Positions 53,543 through 64,000 of a DNA stretch of 64,000 nt are shown in pieces. The DNA is from Trematomus loennbergii (Eukaryota; Chordata; Actinopteri; Perciformes; Nototheniidae). The DNA is taken from contig JAAOOA010000127.1 in assembly GCA_012861695.1 (NCBI GenBank), positions 16,934,755 through 16,998,754 of the forward strand, written 5' to 3'. The notes under the pieces were generated by a model that searched no databases, was not told the DNA's origin, and saw only the letters and a list, made by a program, of their open reading frames with translations. The position numbers and the translations under genes are program-made. Each line of letters starts with the position of its first letter. Position 1 is the stretch's first letter.

Positions 53543-54230
53543 TTAAGTGAAAGGGGACCTATCATGCAAAATGCACTTTTTTATGTCTTTTATCCATACA
53601 TATGTGTCGGGGAACTCACGCAGCGTCAGAAAATAAAACCCTCTCTCTTTTCCTCCGTACCCAAATCTTTTAAAAACAGGGGTACAACGAGCAGATACAG
53701 ATTTGCTGCCGATATGACGTCAAATCGGCGGCGGACCCACAGAAAGTTGCTATCAGAAACAATGCCTGATGTGTTTTGGACGTAATCTCGTCTTTGTTTA
53801 CATTAGCAAGCCTCGCTAACACTCAGAGCTAACCTGTACTGTGTAGAGCACATGTGTTTAAAAAGCAGGAATAAAAAAAGGAACTCACCTTGTGATAAAC
53901 CCGCAAGAGACAAAGCATTTGAGCTCCATACTGTTTCAGAAATAATCCTTGATGTGGTTTAGAACAGGATGGCGTTTTATCACAGCAGAATTTAACTTTA
54001 TCTCCGGTAGAATTCTGATCAGGCATTAGCTCCGCCTCCTTTTTTTTTTCAAGCTATGGACCCAAAATCTGCGTTTCTCTAACAGGGCTGCAAAAGAGGG
54101 GTATGAGCAGTATGAGGCATGGCTACAATGGGTGATCTGTTTGGTATTTTAAGCAAAAAAACTTCACAAATATGTATAGGTATGGCCCTACAATATATTT
54201 GTCCAATATAGCATAATAGGTCCACTTTAA
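53543..54230. mobile_element. Non-autonomous DNA-transposon-like element (MITE-like), about 690 bp
   Basis: The left end reads AGGGGACCTATCATGC (53,552-53,567). The right end, read on the minus strand, is AGTGGACCTATTATGC (54,211-54,226), so 14 of 16 bases match as terminal inverted repeats. TTAA occurs just outside each end (53,543-53,546 and 54,227-54,230). This could mark a TTAA target duplication, but the TIR edges do not line up well enough to prove it. No transposase is encoded. From memory, 'GGACCTATTATGCAAAATCCACTTTT' style sequences are abundant in teleost genomes, and the internal ACCCTCTCTCTTTTC also fits. The inside is locally CpG-rich (TGACGTCAAATCGGCGGCGG). Confidence 0.75.
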
Positions 54231-54657
54231 GGCTAAGTACAGATGGGCGTCAACATTGACACAAGACTGGACATGTTTACACAATAGAGTCGCAGGGAAT
54301 CTGCAATGATTTTGAAATATTATCATCTTTCACATCTTTGATTTACATATATTGTGTTGATGCCATATTACCAAATGTGAATAAAAATAGCATGTTAGCT
54401 TACTTAATGCCATGTTAATGTGCTCTGTGAAGAAGGTTTTAATGTCAAATTGTCAGGCTGCCATCATCATAAGCCATTTACTCATCAGCATTGTTATCCC
54501 TGAAGTGTTATTGTAATCTGACCATGTCATACTGATTGTTTCACAGTATTCAAAAAAACATTATACTACCATTTTACTGATTTTACTGCATCAAACTCAC
54601 TGTTGTTTGGATTTTTAAGGCATTATACACCCAGAATAAGCAAAGAGTCAGAGTAAA

Positions 54658-54699
54658 ATATTATTATTTGTTATTATATTATATTATAATGTTATTATT
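54658..54699. repeat. AT-rich simple repeat
   Basis: Irregular TTAT/TATTA iterations over about 40 bp, low complexity. Confidence 0.85.
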
Positions 54700-54921
54700 C
54701 CAAGCACGCATGACCTAAGAGAACCCACATTGTACGGTATATCCTTTTTTTCATTATAATCCATGCTCAATAGACAAAAAAAAACAAAACGATGAGGTCT
54801 AAGATAGCAATTTGTCTTAACACACGGAAAGCATATCTAGGCCAGGCAGGGGGAAGTGATTTGGCACATAAGCTCCTTGTAAGATATTCTCTGAAATATG
54901 CATCCAGGTCATCCCTCTGTT

Positions 54922-54938
54922 TCATCATCATCATCATT
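54922..54938. repeat. Short (TCA)n run
   Basis: Five TCA units followed by TTA. Short trinucleotide repeat. Confidence 0.85.
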
Positions 54939-57240
54939 ATCGTGAGTAGATACTGACCACCACCTAACAACATTCCTCTTGACACAGCATTTATTATTTC
55001 TTGCACACCAGTCAACCAACATGGGATCAATTGAAATATTCAAGAGGAATCACATTTCAGGTATTTTGAAAATTCAAAAACCATCAATGAGGTTAAAGCA
55101 ACATTAATAAACATATGAATGGCAGTCATAATTGTATGTTTAAAGTAAGTGGATATGGTTATTTTCCTAAACATGAAATCAATTCTGCATTTTCACTTTT
55201 ATGTTTCTTGATAATAAAATGCTTCAATGCAATACGTCTGCTTAAATATAGGAGCAAAGGAACAGTCATTTAACTCAAAACTGTCTTTTCTGTACCATCA
55301 CCCTAATTCAATAACCTGATGGAACCTTAGTGAACAATGTGTATTCTGAAGTGTGCATTTATGGTTTTATTGGTAATCCTGCTGACAGACGGCTGGGATA
55401 TTTCAAGTTCATCATCACTGCATGACTGTGTTTTGCAGTGGCCAACAATGGGAGAGTTGTGCAAACCCTGATCTCCAGGGTTATTGGATTGTTTCGATTT
55501 ATTGGTGAGGTGATTGCATCCTTTATTAGCCTCCACCACCGTCAAACATCCCTGGTGATTGATTTGATTGATTGATACCCTTGTGTATTTTGACAAAGCA
55601 CTGATGTGATGAGGTGTGTTACAAGAAGCAGCCAACTGATAATGATTAGGTCTTAGTGACCAAGAGCCTTTTGGGAATTCCTATAACTTCTAGCAGATTT
55701 AAAGGGTTTAGGTGCTGAAATTATTTAAGAAAAACTGAACAAAGGAGAACAATGAGGTAAAGACTAGTGTGTTATCTGCATGTTTTTCATTTTAAGATTG
55801 GTTAGTAGAATCTACTGTATATTAAGGCGGCACTAATACAATGGGTCTAATGACTATGTGTAATGGGAGAGTGGTCATATATAATGTTGAGAGACGGTAT
55901 TTAGTGTCTTTGGCTCATTGTTTTGGTTTTCCGGCCCATAACAACAGCTGTTTTCAATGTAAAACTAATAAAGCCACTCAACGCTATACCTGCCCAGCAT
56001 CAAACAGCAAGTTAGCACCAGCTGTTGAACAAAGTGAAGCATTTAGATTAAAAAAATTAGAAAAAGATTAAACAAAAGAGGGCCAAAAAGAGTGAATGTT
56101 GGATTTACATTAACCAGGTATGACAAACACAATTCTAAATGAAATAATGTATATTGCTAAATGTCAGCTGGATGTGTAAATAGGCCATTGCTAGCATTAT
56201 GGCTATGAATGTCTAGGTGTTATTTTGTCAATGTTGTGTTTACAGCTTGTTACACTGCCTCCAATTGACTAATATAAGATTACATAAATACAAATGTCCA
56301 ATTAGGTTAAACAAAACTTGTTTTTAACCAAGGGTTTTTTTCCACACTCCATTCTTTTAAAAGGGTTAATTTGACAGACACAGGTGTAATAATAAATTGG
56401 TAATGCTGTCGGCCAGTTAGCCGAACCCCAGAGGTAATTAAATGTGGAGCGTCTCCTCACACTCCTCTAACCCATAGAGAGGAAATGGCTCTGGTAGCCT
56501 ATTATCACTCTATGATATGACATGACTCACATAAATAACAACCACAATGTAGGTTTTTTTCCCTATGCCATAGGAGTTCATCTGCAGTGTATTGACATGT
56601 TTGGGCTTCCAATGAAAGTGTTAGTGAAAGCACCGTGGAAAATCAATATAAAAATATGACCTAGTTTAGATGAGGTTGTGAGGTTACTGCGCTGTGATCA
56701 CAGAGCAACAAACCAACACTTTCATTCATATCATCTATAGGGGGTGGGTTAAAGAACGAAAGAGGAAAAGAGAATTACAGGACATCATGCGCAAGGGGTT
56801 CCTGAAATAGAGCGTATAATGGATGTTGAATGTTACAAAGCAATGCAAACATGCCTAAATGTAGCAAAAAGAGGTTGTTCATGGTATTGCACAACACCAA
56901 ATCATCTCTCGAATTTTAGCATTGCCCTCGCTTACTGTTACAGTTCTTATCTAACAGGATTCACTTGAACACAAGCTTATTTATTCATGTCAAATTGAAT
57001 TATACGTAGACAATGAAGCACTCATTCCTATGCTATTATCATTCATTCTGCTTTTCATTTTCTAATAAACTGCCTCGAATATCTACTGAATTGCCGGTGC
57101 AGTACATTATCTTCAATTCCTGTTTCTAAAACACTAGTCTTTATTCCTTCCACTTCCACTGGTCATTCCATGACTGCCTTTCTATTTTTGCTTGGGTTTA
57201 TTCAAAAGTAAATTACTAGGGCAGTAACCAATGCTGGACT

Positions 57241-57620
57241 CACCTATTTGTGTGTTTAATTGGCCATGTTGTCGCTGGAGTTAATTGGTTCTCTGAGTCC
57301 AGGTAGTTACTAAATGTTTGCCAGCATTAGAACCTCAGCACTTTTCCATTAATGGTGCGTGAAATGAAATGTTTGATACTGCAAATAAAATCAGTGATAT
57401 TCAAGGATGTTATGGTTGGTAATGTGTTGAAACTGCCATTTAATGGGTCCTGGAAGATTGGGGTAGTGTCAGCCGGAACCGCCTGGGCCCTCTCCTGACA
57501 TTGCTAGTTGCCTCTCCATTCCCTTAACGACTGTCTACACTGATTACACAGACCCCCCGAAAGCTTAAAGCTGGGGAAACAGTCTCTATTAGTAGTCCAA
57601 TTAGAGTCATTAGCATATTC
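57241..57620. promoter_or_regulatory. Candidate conserved noncoding enhancer block
   Basis: The block contains two palindromic homeodomain-type sites about 90 bp apart: CCATTAATGG (57,346-57,355) and CCATTTAATGG (57,436-57,446). It also has further TAATTGG words near 57,257-57,288 and ATTAGCATA near 57,610. Low-complexity sequence is absent, and the composition is more even than the flanks. These properties are typical of vertebrate developmental enhancers. Conservation itself cannot be seen in one sequence. Confidence 0.3.
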
Positions 57621-58039
57621 AACTTCATTTTGATGCAATGATTATGCTGCACAAAATATACACCTTATGTGGAGGAAAATTACAGTCAACAGAAACGTCT
57701 ACAAAATAAAAATAACCAGTTTTGTTAAGGAAATGGGGAATACCGTGCAACAGTTACTTCATTTAACACTGTGAGGAAAGCTAAGGCTGAAAACCAACAT
57801 TATTATATTTGAATAGCACTAATGTGAAAGACGTGTCGTTTAAATGACATTCGTTAAACTATGTTTTTGAAGGTGCACTAGGAGTGATGCAATCTTGTGA
57901 ATCTTCAAAGACAACCTAACAAAAGACGAATGAAAACACCACTCTTTTCCTCAGACCTCATTGTCTTAGTTGGTCTCTATGAGCACTAAGATTGAAGTTG
58001 CTGCAAAAAACAGTTAACTGTGCTACCATTACTTTGCAG

Positions 58040-58102
58040 GAAGAGAAAATAAAAGATGCCATCAAATGTATTGGCCAACAAATGGATAAACTGCAAAGGA
58101 AG
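58040..58102 (+). CDS. Candidate 63-nt internal coding exon (coiled-coil segment)
   Basis: A branch-point-like GTTAAC lies about 22 nt upstream, the acceptor is CATTACTTTGCAG, and the donor at 58,103 is AAG|GTAAGA, close to consensus. The segment is exactly 21 codons and open in the phase-0 frame. The peptide begins EEKIKDAIKC and ends MDKLQRK. Its hydrophobic residues I4, I8, I11, M15 and L18 have 4-3-4-3 spacing, a perfect coiled-coil heptad pattern on a highly charged helix. A random 63-nt stretch is unlikely to combine all of these. I do not recognise the parent protein, and no neighbouring exon is certain. The nearest candidate is at 63,282. It could still be a chance splice pair or a noncoding exon. 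Confidence 0.45.
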
Positions 58103-60639
58103 GTAAGATTATCTATGACTCTCCTCACTTAAATGATTTACTGTTCATAACATTATAGAAAATACAATATTCAGTTCAACCACTGGGGAGAAAATACTTC
58201 ATTTTGACTAATAATGAAAATAATACAAATCAGTTTAAAGCATTTTTTGTAATATTGCTTGAATTGAGTCATTTATCAATATCATATTGATTTAACCTCA
58301 CGAATCATGAACAATTACAGAGATATATTCCGAATATTAAATAGACCAGCCACAAGAACGGAGCAATGTAAAGCTGCGAGCAATCTGGATTCTCATGACA
58401 ACTCTGACAATGATAGATGGTGGATACAAAGCAGCGCTGTTTGTGAGAGAGAAGGGTGACAGACAGGTTTTAATGAGCACAGCGGTGTGACAGTATCAGA
58501 TGAGAATGGAAATGAGGCCTCAATCTATCTCTGCAAAGGTTATGTCCCAATTTCATAAGAACATACAACCAGACAGTCTTTAGCAATGTAATTGATTTCC
58601 TATTTTTGTGCCACTGAATGGACACTGTGATATGGAAAGTCAGCCTCTTTCGCACAAATTAAGGCTTTTGTGTTTTCCTTTAAAAACGTAAATGACGTCT
58701 TGTCTTCATTATTATTCAATCATTATTGTTGTTGAATTTTACCCCTTACCCCAAAATGTATAAACTCAAGGTTCAAAGTAAAACATACACACACTGTATT
58801 AAAAACAACAACTAAATGCATATTTAACTATTTCACCCAGAGTGCATTTCTACTTGACACGACACTGAACAGTGTGACATCGAATATGTGCTTCAGGCCG
58901 TGGAAATCAATGCACACATGTTACATTTACGACTCATAATTCCTAGGTCATTCATTGTTAAGTGAAATACTATTGATAAGGCAATGCACAATGTAACCTA
59001 TTGAAAACCCATAAAACCCATATTGAGCTATGTGCGATCCGACTTTGGGATGTACTGAGAGAGAAACAGTTAAATATGTGTAAGTCTATCATGACAAGTA
59101 CAATTAGTGATATATTAACACAGATAGTAAGTGCCAGTTAATCAAGAACAGGGCTGTAGCTATTTTCTTAAGACAAAAATAATTGGCAACCATATCTATA
59201 TTTCATTTAATGTTCCCCATTCCCCTAATTTTAGCTTCAGAAGTATGAAAATGTGCTGCTCATCTCTATTTCTATTTGACATTGAGTATCTTTACATTCT
59301 GGAGTGTTAATCCAATGTAAAAAAGCCAAGCTATTTGGTGGGATAACTTTAAACTTCAGGAAATTACAATGGGCGTCATATGTTATATGTTAATTATACG
59401 TTATTTCAGAAAATATCTCAGACCTAATCAAGAATCAATAACCTGTTTTTCAATTAGTTTAAGTATTACATTTGGAGCTGGGATACTTACAATAGTGGTG
59501 ACTAAATTCAAGAGCCATATAATTACTATTACATAAAAATGAGTTGCTCTGCGTTTATTCTTCTGATATTGCTACCCTATATTTATACTGAGTTCACATA
59601 CAAGCTGTGTGCAGTAAAGAATTGTGTTGATTTGGCAATTAAATACATGAATAAAGTAGTATCATAGTAAAGTATTCATACTAATAAGAACCTTATCACA
59701 TGTTGGGTTGTGTATCATATAAAGAAACAGGTTAAAAACAAGGTGGAAGAACACATACACACTACCATATAGCATCTCCATCTATATACTGAATAACACA
59801 TTTCAAACTGATAGTGTTCAATTGATCAAACTGTTTCCTCTCTACGGTTTATTTTTATGTAGGTAGGTGAAATGTTTACATGCTTGTGGTTCAAATATCA
59901 GCTGATGTTTCTGGAGAAAAAAGACCTCTAACTTGTGTATACATTGGTAAACATGCAGGCAGGAACACGGGTCTGTTCTTTGCGATAAATATTCAGCTGC
60001 TGATGACTGGACAAGATAACAGATGTGTCTTCAGAGGTTATCGCGGAGACTGCCACATTTGGATATATTTTATCAGAGTTTATCTGTTATCTGTTTAGCT
60101 AGTGGCTACGGCAGAAATGACAACAGAGGAGATTTTGAATCAAAATGAGATTGTACTTAGTGAAATCAATATATCTCTCTCTCTACATAACCTTTTGTGA
60201 AATGCATGGACAATGATGCTACATTTCCTTCTGCTTTTAAATGTTAATAGAGCATTTTGTAAATGGCTTTAAAGCAGTAAATAATGTTTATCTCACTAAA
60301 ACGTCTAGCTTTTTTGTATTAAAGAAATGTCAACTATGCCATACCAAATAGTGTCATCAACATAAACATCATGTTGTATTATATATCAGTTAAATACATA
60401 TAAGGATCTAAAGGTTAAAAGATAAAGAATATGAGATAACCAATCACATTTAATCTAAGCCTGTATAAAAGTGTGTCCATGGTGATTTGCTTGATGGAAA
60501 ACACCCACTCAATCCGTTCACAAATAAGTGAATGAAGTAGATACAAATTCTATTTTCTCCCACCTACACTTGGTGAGAGAATAACATTGTAATTAATAAA
60601 ACACCCAAGAGCCAACATCTCAGATTTATTCTATACCTT

Positions 60640-61020
60640 TTTGTCAATTAGGCCTTTGAAGGTGGGACCTCTTTTGAAAGAGGCTTTTAGATTAATCATA
60701 TTATCTGCAGGTTCTGAAACAAGAATGGTTCTTGACCTCCTCTTCCATAAGAATCCATTATCTTAAACTATCACAGTAATCCTGGCTTTGGGAGGGGAGA
60801 GAAGGCAGCAAGAATCAAGCCTAATAGATAGCAAATAAGATTAATCTATGATCTAAGTGCCGATTACACTTGGCCCTGCCCTTGAACACTCAGGTGTAAC
60901 CTTGAGATCTGCATCCACTCTTAGCAAGCAATTGGATTGAAAGTCCCTTAAGGGCCTCGGGTGGTGGGGGACACTTTGCCAAGACCTTACCCCCGAGAGA
61001 TCAAAGGCCAAGCAGCTTAA
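60640..61020. promoter_or_regulatory. Candidate enhancer block with paired GATTAATC sites
   Basis: The 8-bp palindrome GATTAATC, two overlapping TAATC words of the K50/bicoid-Otx homeodomain type, occurs at 60,690-60,697 and 60,839-60,846. A third copy lies at 61,519-61,526. The block also has CCTTTGAAGG, an 'AGATCTGCAT' word and GGCCAAG-like motifs, and lacks simple repeats. Enhancer identity is inferred from motif clustering only. Confidence 0.3.
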
Positions 61021-61429
61021 CCCTTACCAAACTGAAGGTGTTAAATATCATAGGTAATGGCTGCTTATAACAAATCTATGAAACCATTCATTCTGTATGG
61101 CTCCTTCACATTATTAAGCATATTTAGAATGACGTAATGTATCTTTTCTTATTAAGTAGCACATACAACATATGTAGGGCCCACTGAAATCTATGGGGAA
61201 TGCTTTATTTTTTAAACCGGAATATAGGAGTTTAATTAGGTTGATATAAGCTAATTTAATGACGCTATTTCGATAAATCTTATACAAGCTGCCTGAACGT
61301 ATTTCTCTATTAACCAGAGAGAGAGAACAGGTAGCAGCAGGTAGACATGTGGCTCTGCTCTGAATAATTGTTTTGTGATGGACTGTACATGTTTAACATA
61401 TGGAGATCAATATATAAGACTTTCACTCA

Positions 61430-61660
61430 AGGTTCAGATCAGCAGCACGGACGAAGCGCAGACAAACACAGACGGTGGATCGATGCTCCCCTCAGTTTGA
61501 CTCTGAAGCTGACTATTTGATTAATCTGCCGGGGCGGCCGGGGAGGAGAGACCAGGCATACAACAGCTGATAGTTTCATGCCATTAGGATGGCTAGAGTA
61601 ATGACATTTCATTTAATTTGTCAGGAAGAGAGTGCTAATGTTAAAAAGCTTTTGGGTAAT
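61430..61660. promoter_or_regulatory. Candidate regulatory block with a CpG-rich core
   Basis: A short GC- and CpG-rich core (CACGGACGAAGCGCAGAC through CCGGGGCGGCCGGGGAGG, about 61,445-61,545) interrupts AT-rich DNA and encloses GATTAATC at 61,519. It is followed by ATTA/TAAT-rich sequence (ATGACATTTCATTTAATTTG). Too small for a typical CpG-island promoter, and no transcript start is evident. An enhancer is the likeliest reading. Confidence 0.25.
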
Positions 61661-62479
61661 AAAAAAAGTCTTGAGAGATGTGAGGGAAAGCCTTAAGTAA
61701 TTACTCTGTGTATCTTGGGTCGTCATGATGGAATATTTACATTACTGTCATGGAGGTCCTAAGAGTAATTCAATTAGTGAGGTGGGTAAGCTCTTTATTC
61801 TCACATTTTCTAGCCTTTTTGTGAAAGAAAAGACTAATATGTGGACAAAGCCACTTTTCCTCATGATGGAATTGCTTTGCAGTCGAGCCACGGCATGCAG
61901 GCTTACTGAATGACTGTTATTTTATAGCATATTAAGTGAATACCACCTTTACCCCTTTGAACTTGAGTGTGTGCCGCAATCCAAACCTTTGACAGTGCAC
62001 AATAAGCTTCAGTAAAGGCTTTCCTGAAGATATCACTCTGGTGTGGTGCTTTTTCATGCAGCATTTACATTTATGTTATCTTGAGTTTGTCTGTCAAATT
62101 AGCACATAGCGCTCATCTGTTAAACCTCTAAACTGGAGCCGTAATATAAAACGGCTGTCACCGTGCTAAGAAGCAAGTTGCTGCTGACAACTGCAGAAGT
62201 TAAGAAAATAAATGGTATGATGAAATAATGAATGATACGTATTAGAGCGGGAACAAGGTTAAGCGTGATGCTATTCCAGTTTACACTCCAAGGGTACAGG
62301 CTCCATGATGGTGTTAAAAAAGGTCTTCAGAACAAAATAATCATAAATCCAGCAAGCTGTGTGTTGCGTCTGACATCTCTATCAGGGTATATCAGCATCC
62401 TTTCTCACTCTATTCGAGTCTTACCAAGACAGATGTGTGAAAGGGCCTGGAAATGTATCTGACCGCTGGCTTACTCTAA

Positions 62480-62790
62480 TGAATAACTTCCACTTTAGGT
62501 CTTGCAATGTAAGCAGAAAATCCACCTTGCAGACGCCGGAGCCCCGTCATGAATCTAACCCGACAGCCGACATAATATAAAGGCGACAACACTTGTATGA
62601 CTTCCATTTTCTTTGCTATCTATTGATTTTCAGTTAATAACGGAGGGAAATACTAAACGTCCGCGCTGAGTACCTAATAAATCCTGTCTGAGCTTTTTTA
62701 TTGAGGCGAATTTAATAAAAGCAGTGGGCTAGGCATGGGGATTTGTCTCAGTGAGGGCAGACAAAAAATAGGGAGGAGTGGGGAAGGGTA
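62480..62790. promoter_or_regulatory. Candidate conserved noncoding block
   Basis: CpG dinucleotides are retained in several places (CAGACGCCGGAGCCCCGTCA, CCCGACAGCCGACA, AACGTCCGCGCTGAG), although the flanks are CpG-poor. These are interleaved with AT-rich homeodomain-like words (CAGTTAATAACGG, GGCGAATTTAATAAAAG). This mix is seen in deeply conserved vertebrate noncoding elements. The call is texture-based. Confidence 0.25.
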
Positions 62791-63281
62791 AACCCACATA
62801 CTAAACACGCATTCAAGTCTGATAACCATGGTAATGTATCCGTCCATTTATGACTGTTAGCCTTTTACATTTAAGAAAATAATACGTTTGTTATTTAAAA
62901 AAAAAATGTTTTGTATCAAGATCAGGCAAGTTAATATAGCGATGACACTGTAAAGTTAGTTCATGGTAAGTTTAAAAGCTCTGGCCTGATTGTCAAAAAT
63001 ATATTCCATCTCTCCTCAAATTCCTGGAGGCCTGAGTGATAGCAGACGCGTTATTAACAAAAAATAGCTAATGACATGACTGCAATAGTAACTAAGTGGG
63101 GAAAAGCATCTGCCCCCAGGGTGAAACATGTCAACCAATGCTTAATTTGTCCTGCATAAACATCAAAACATTTCATTAACTCAGATATCCGTACGTTTAA
63201 AAAGGAAACTAAAGAGAAAATGTCTATTTCATTTAAATCAAGGTAGGAGGACTATACCACAATCTCTTTTTTCCCCCTCAG

Positions 63282-63319
63282 GTGAAAAGAAAGAGACAGC
63301 CCAGATGGGTCGCATGAAG
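63282..63319 (+). CDS. Candidate small exon, possibly 3'-terminal, or a recursive-splicing exon
   Basis: The acceptor is very strong (CTCTTTTTTCCCCCTCAG). The bases following it, GTGAAA, could themselves serve as a weak donor, and a second donor-like AAG|GTACAA follows at 63,320. Three readings are possible. (1) Spliced in phase 0 after the 58-kb candidate, it continues with the basic peptide VKRKRQPRWVA and then TGA at 63,315-63,317, ending the protein. (2) In the other open phase it encodes a 38-nt internal segment (EKKETAQMGRMK). (3) The CAG|GTGAAA junction followed by a downstream donor resembles the recursive-splice exon layout. Real transcription is unproven. Confidence 0.22.
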
Positions 63320-64000
63320 GTACAACATCAGCTGTAGCCATGATGTCAATCGGTTAAGGCAGGGCTGCACTGAGCCAAAGGTCTCTGTGAGGTCTAATTA
63401 TTGCCTTTGAGGGATCATTTAGAGCACAGCACATTAAGCTTTCAACGCATACCACAGAACAAAAATAACATGTGAAGCCGAGGTTGATCAAATGTTGCAG
63501 TTTCACATTCAGGTTCATTACTAGTGCTTATGTCAATGTCAATGACTTCTTGACCATTTAATGTCTCCCTATTATAGTTAAGAATGCAATAACCGCTCTT
63601 GTGCACAATCTCATTATCTAATCTAAAACACAGATTTCCGTGGTATTTAAATAATGAAGATAATATTTTTCCAGCATGACTTTTTCTCCATCTTAGTTGA
63701 GGACAGAGAGAAAATAATCTAACAACCAAATAAGGCTCTTAAAACAATCAGCACAAAAATCACCCTGATAAAGACAACCCTACCTCGGACACCATCACAT
63801 CAACATTTAAAAGGAGCTATTACACAGGACTTATCCTAAATGTGCATACTTCATTTTAAGGTTTTTTACTTCTCCATTAGGCCGGCACACAATGCTTTAT
63901 TGCATCGTGAACAGTGCCTTCACAAATCACATAATCGTTTAGCCAAATTGAAAAACAGTATAACAATACATACACCTGTGACAGTGCTAATGCTACCTCT
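63320..64000. other. Noncoding stretch, no gene recognised
   Basis: A 95-codon minus-strand frame (63,442-63,729) shows no recognisable domain. The first 100 bases are compositionally even, with AGCTGTAGCCATGATGTCAA and TCTAATTATTGCC, and may belong to a conserved block around the exon candidate. No repeats are seen. Confidence 0.6.

Larger units (their letters stand above)
54231..58039. other. Noncoding stretch with a candidate enhancer
   Basis: No gene recognised. An AT-rich simple tract lies at 54,658-54,699 and a short (TCA)n run at about 54,922-54,938. A candidate regulatory block lies at 57,241-57,620 (separate entry). If the exon candidate at 58,040 is real, the right edge would be the end of an intron. 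Confidence 0.6.
58103..63281 (+). other. Possible intron of 5.2 kb with regulatory-looking segments
   Basis: If the two exon candidates are joined, this would be their intron: GTAAGATT at the left, TTTTTTCCCCCTCAG at the right. It contains no gene of its own that I recognise. Regulatory-looking segments at 60,640-61,020, 61,430-61,660 and 62,480-62,790 are listed separately. The rest is AT-rich unique-looking DNA. Confidence 0.3.

Noticed and set aside
53564..54026. Open frames inside the MITE-like element
   Set aside because: They lie within a non-autonomous element and resemble no transposase.

Overview
This window looks like AT-rich noncoding vertebrate chromosomal DNA, most likely from a teleost fish. 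It has long AC/GT microsatellites, scattered simple repeats, splice-type signals and no operon-like gene packing. At 53.5-54.2 kb it carries a short DNA-transposon-like element with palindromic ends (GGACCTATYATGC type), a kind I recognise as common in teleost genomes. The species cannot be read from the sequence.

I find no complete protein-coding gene. Every long open frame is short, lacks a recognisable domain, and overlaps open frames in other phases. The longest with an ATG is 169 codons, at 25,455-25,964. I see no rRNA, tRNA, CRISPR array, prokaryotic feature or autonomous transposon, and no viral coding sequence.

Layout: 1-9.6 kb is plain noncoding DNA with one probable dispersed-repeat fragment (about 1.1 kb) and a GT microsatellite (5.2 kb). 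9.66-13.6 kb holds two long interrupted AC arrays. 18.07-18.6 kb has a cluster of plus-strand splice-like signals. 26.1-26.66 kb holds an old, diverged tandem duplication with a period of about 266 bp. 36.0 and 40.3 kb carry juxtaposed acceptor/donor sequences of the recursive-splice type. 43.05 kb is an interrupted GT array, 44.2 kb a C-rich tract able to form a G-quadruplex on the minus strand, and 49.3 kb a 30-bp tandem repeat. 53.5-54.2 kb is the palindromic-end element. 57-63 kb holds the best gene-related signals.

The most gene-like signal is a 63-nt candidate exon at 58,040-58,102 (+). It has a branch-point-like sequence, a consensus acceptor and a consensus GTAAGA donor, and its open frame encodes a 21-residue peptide with a perfect coiled-coil heptad pattern. 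About 5.2 kb downstream, at 63,282-63,319, lies a second small exon-like segment behind a very strong polypyrimidine tract. Read in phase it would end the protein with a basic tail and a stop. If both are real, the window is mostly long intron of a plus-strand gene, and the recursive-splice-like sites fit that reading. This is inference.

Several 57-63 kb segments have clustered palindromic homeodomain-type sites and a texture like vertebrate conserved noncoding enhancers. Cross-species alignment would decide that. I see no convincing new biological system here; the findings are graded leads.
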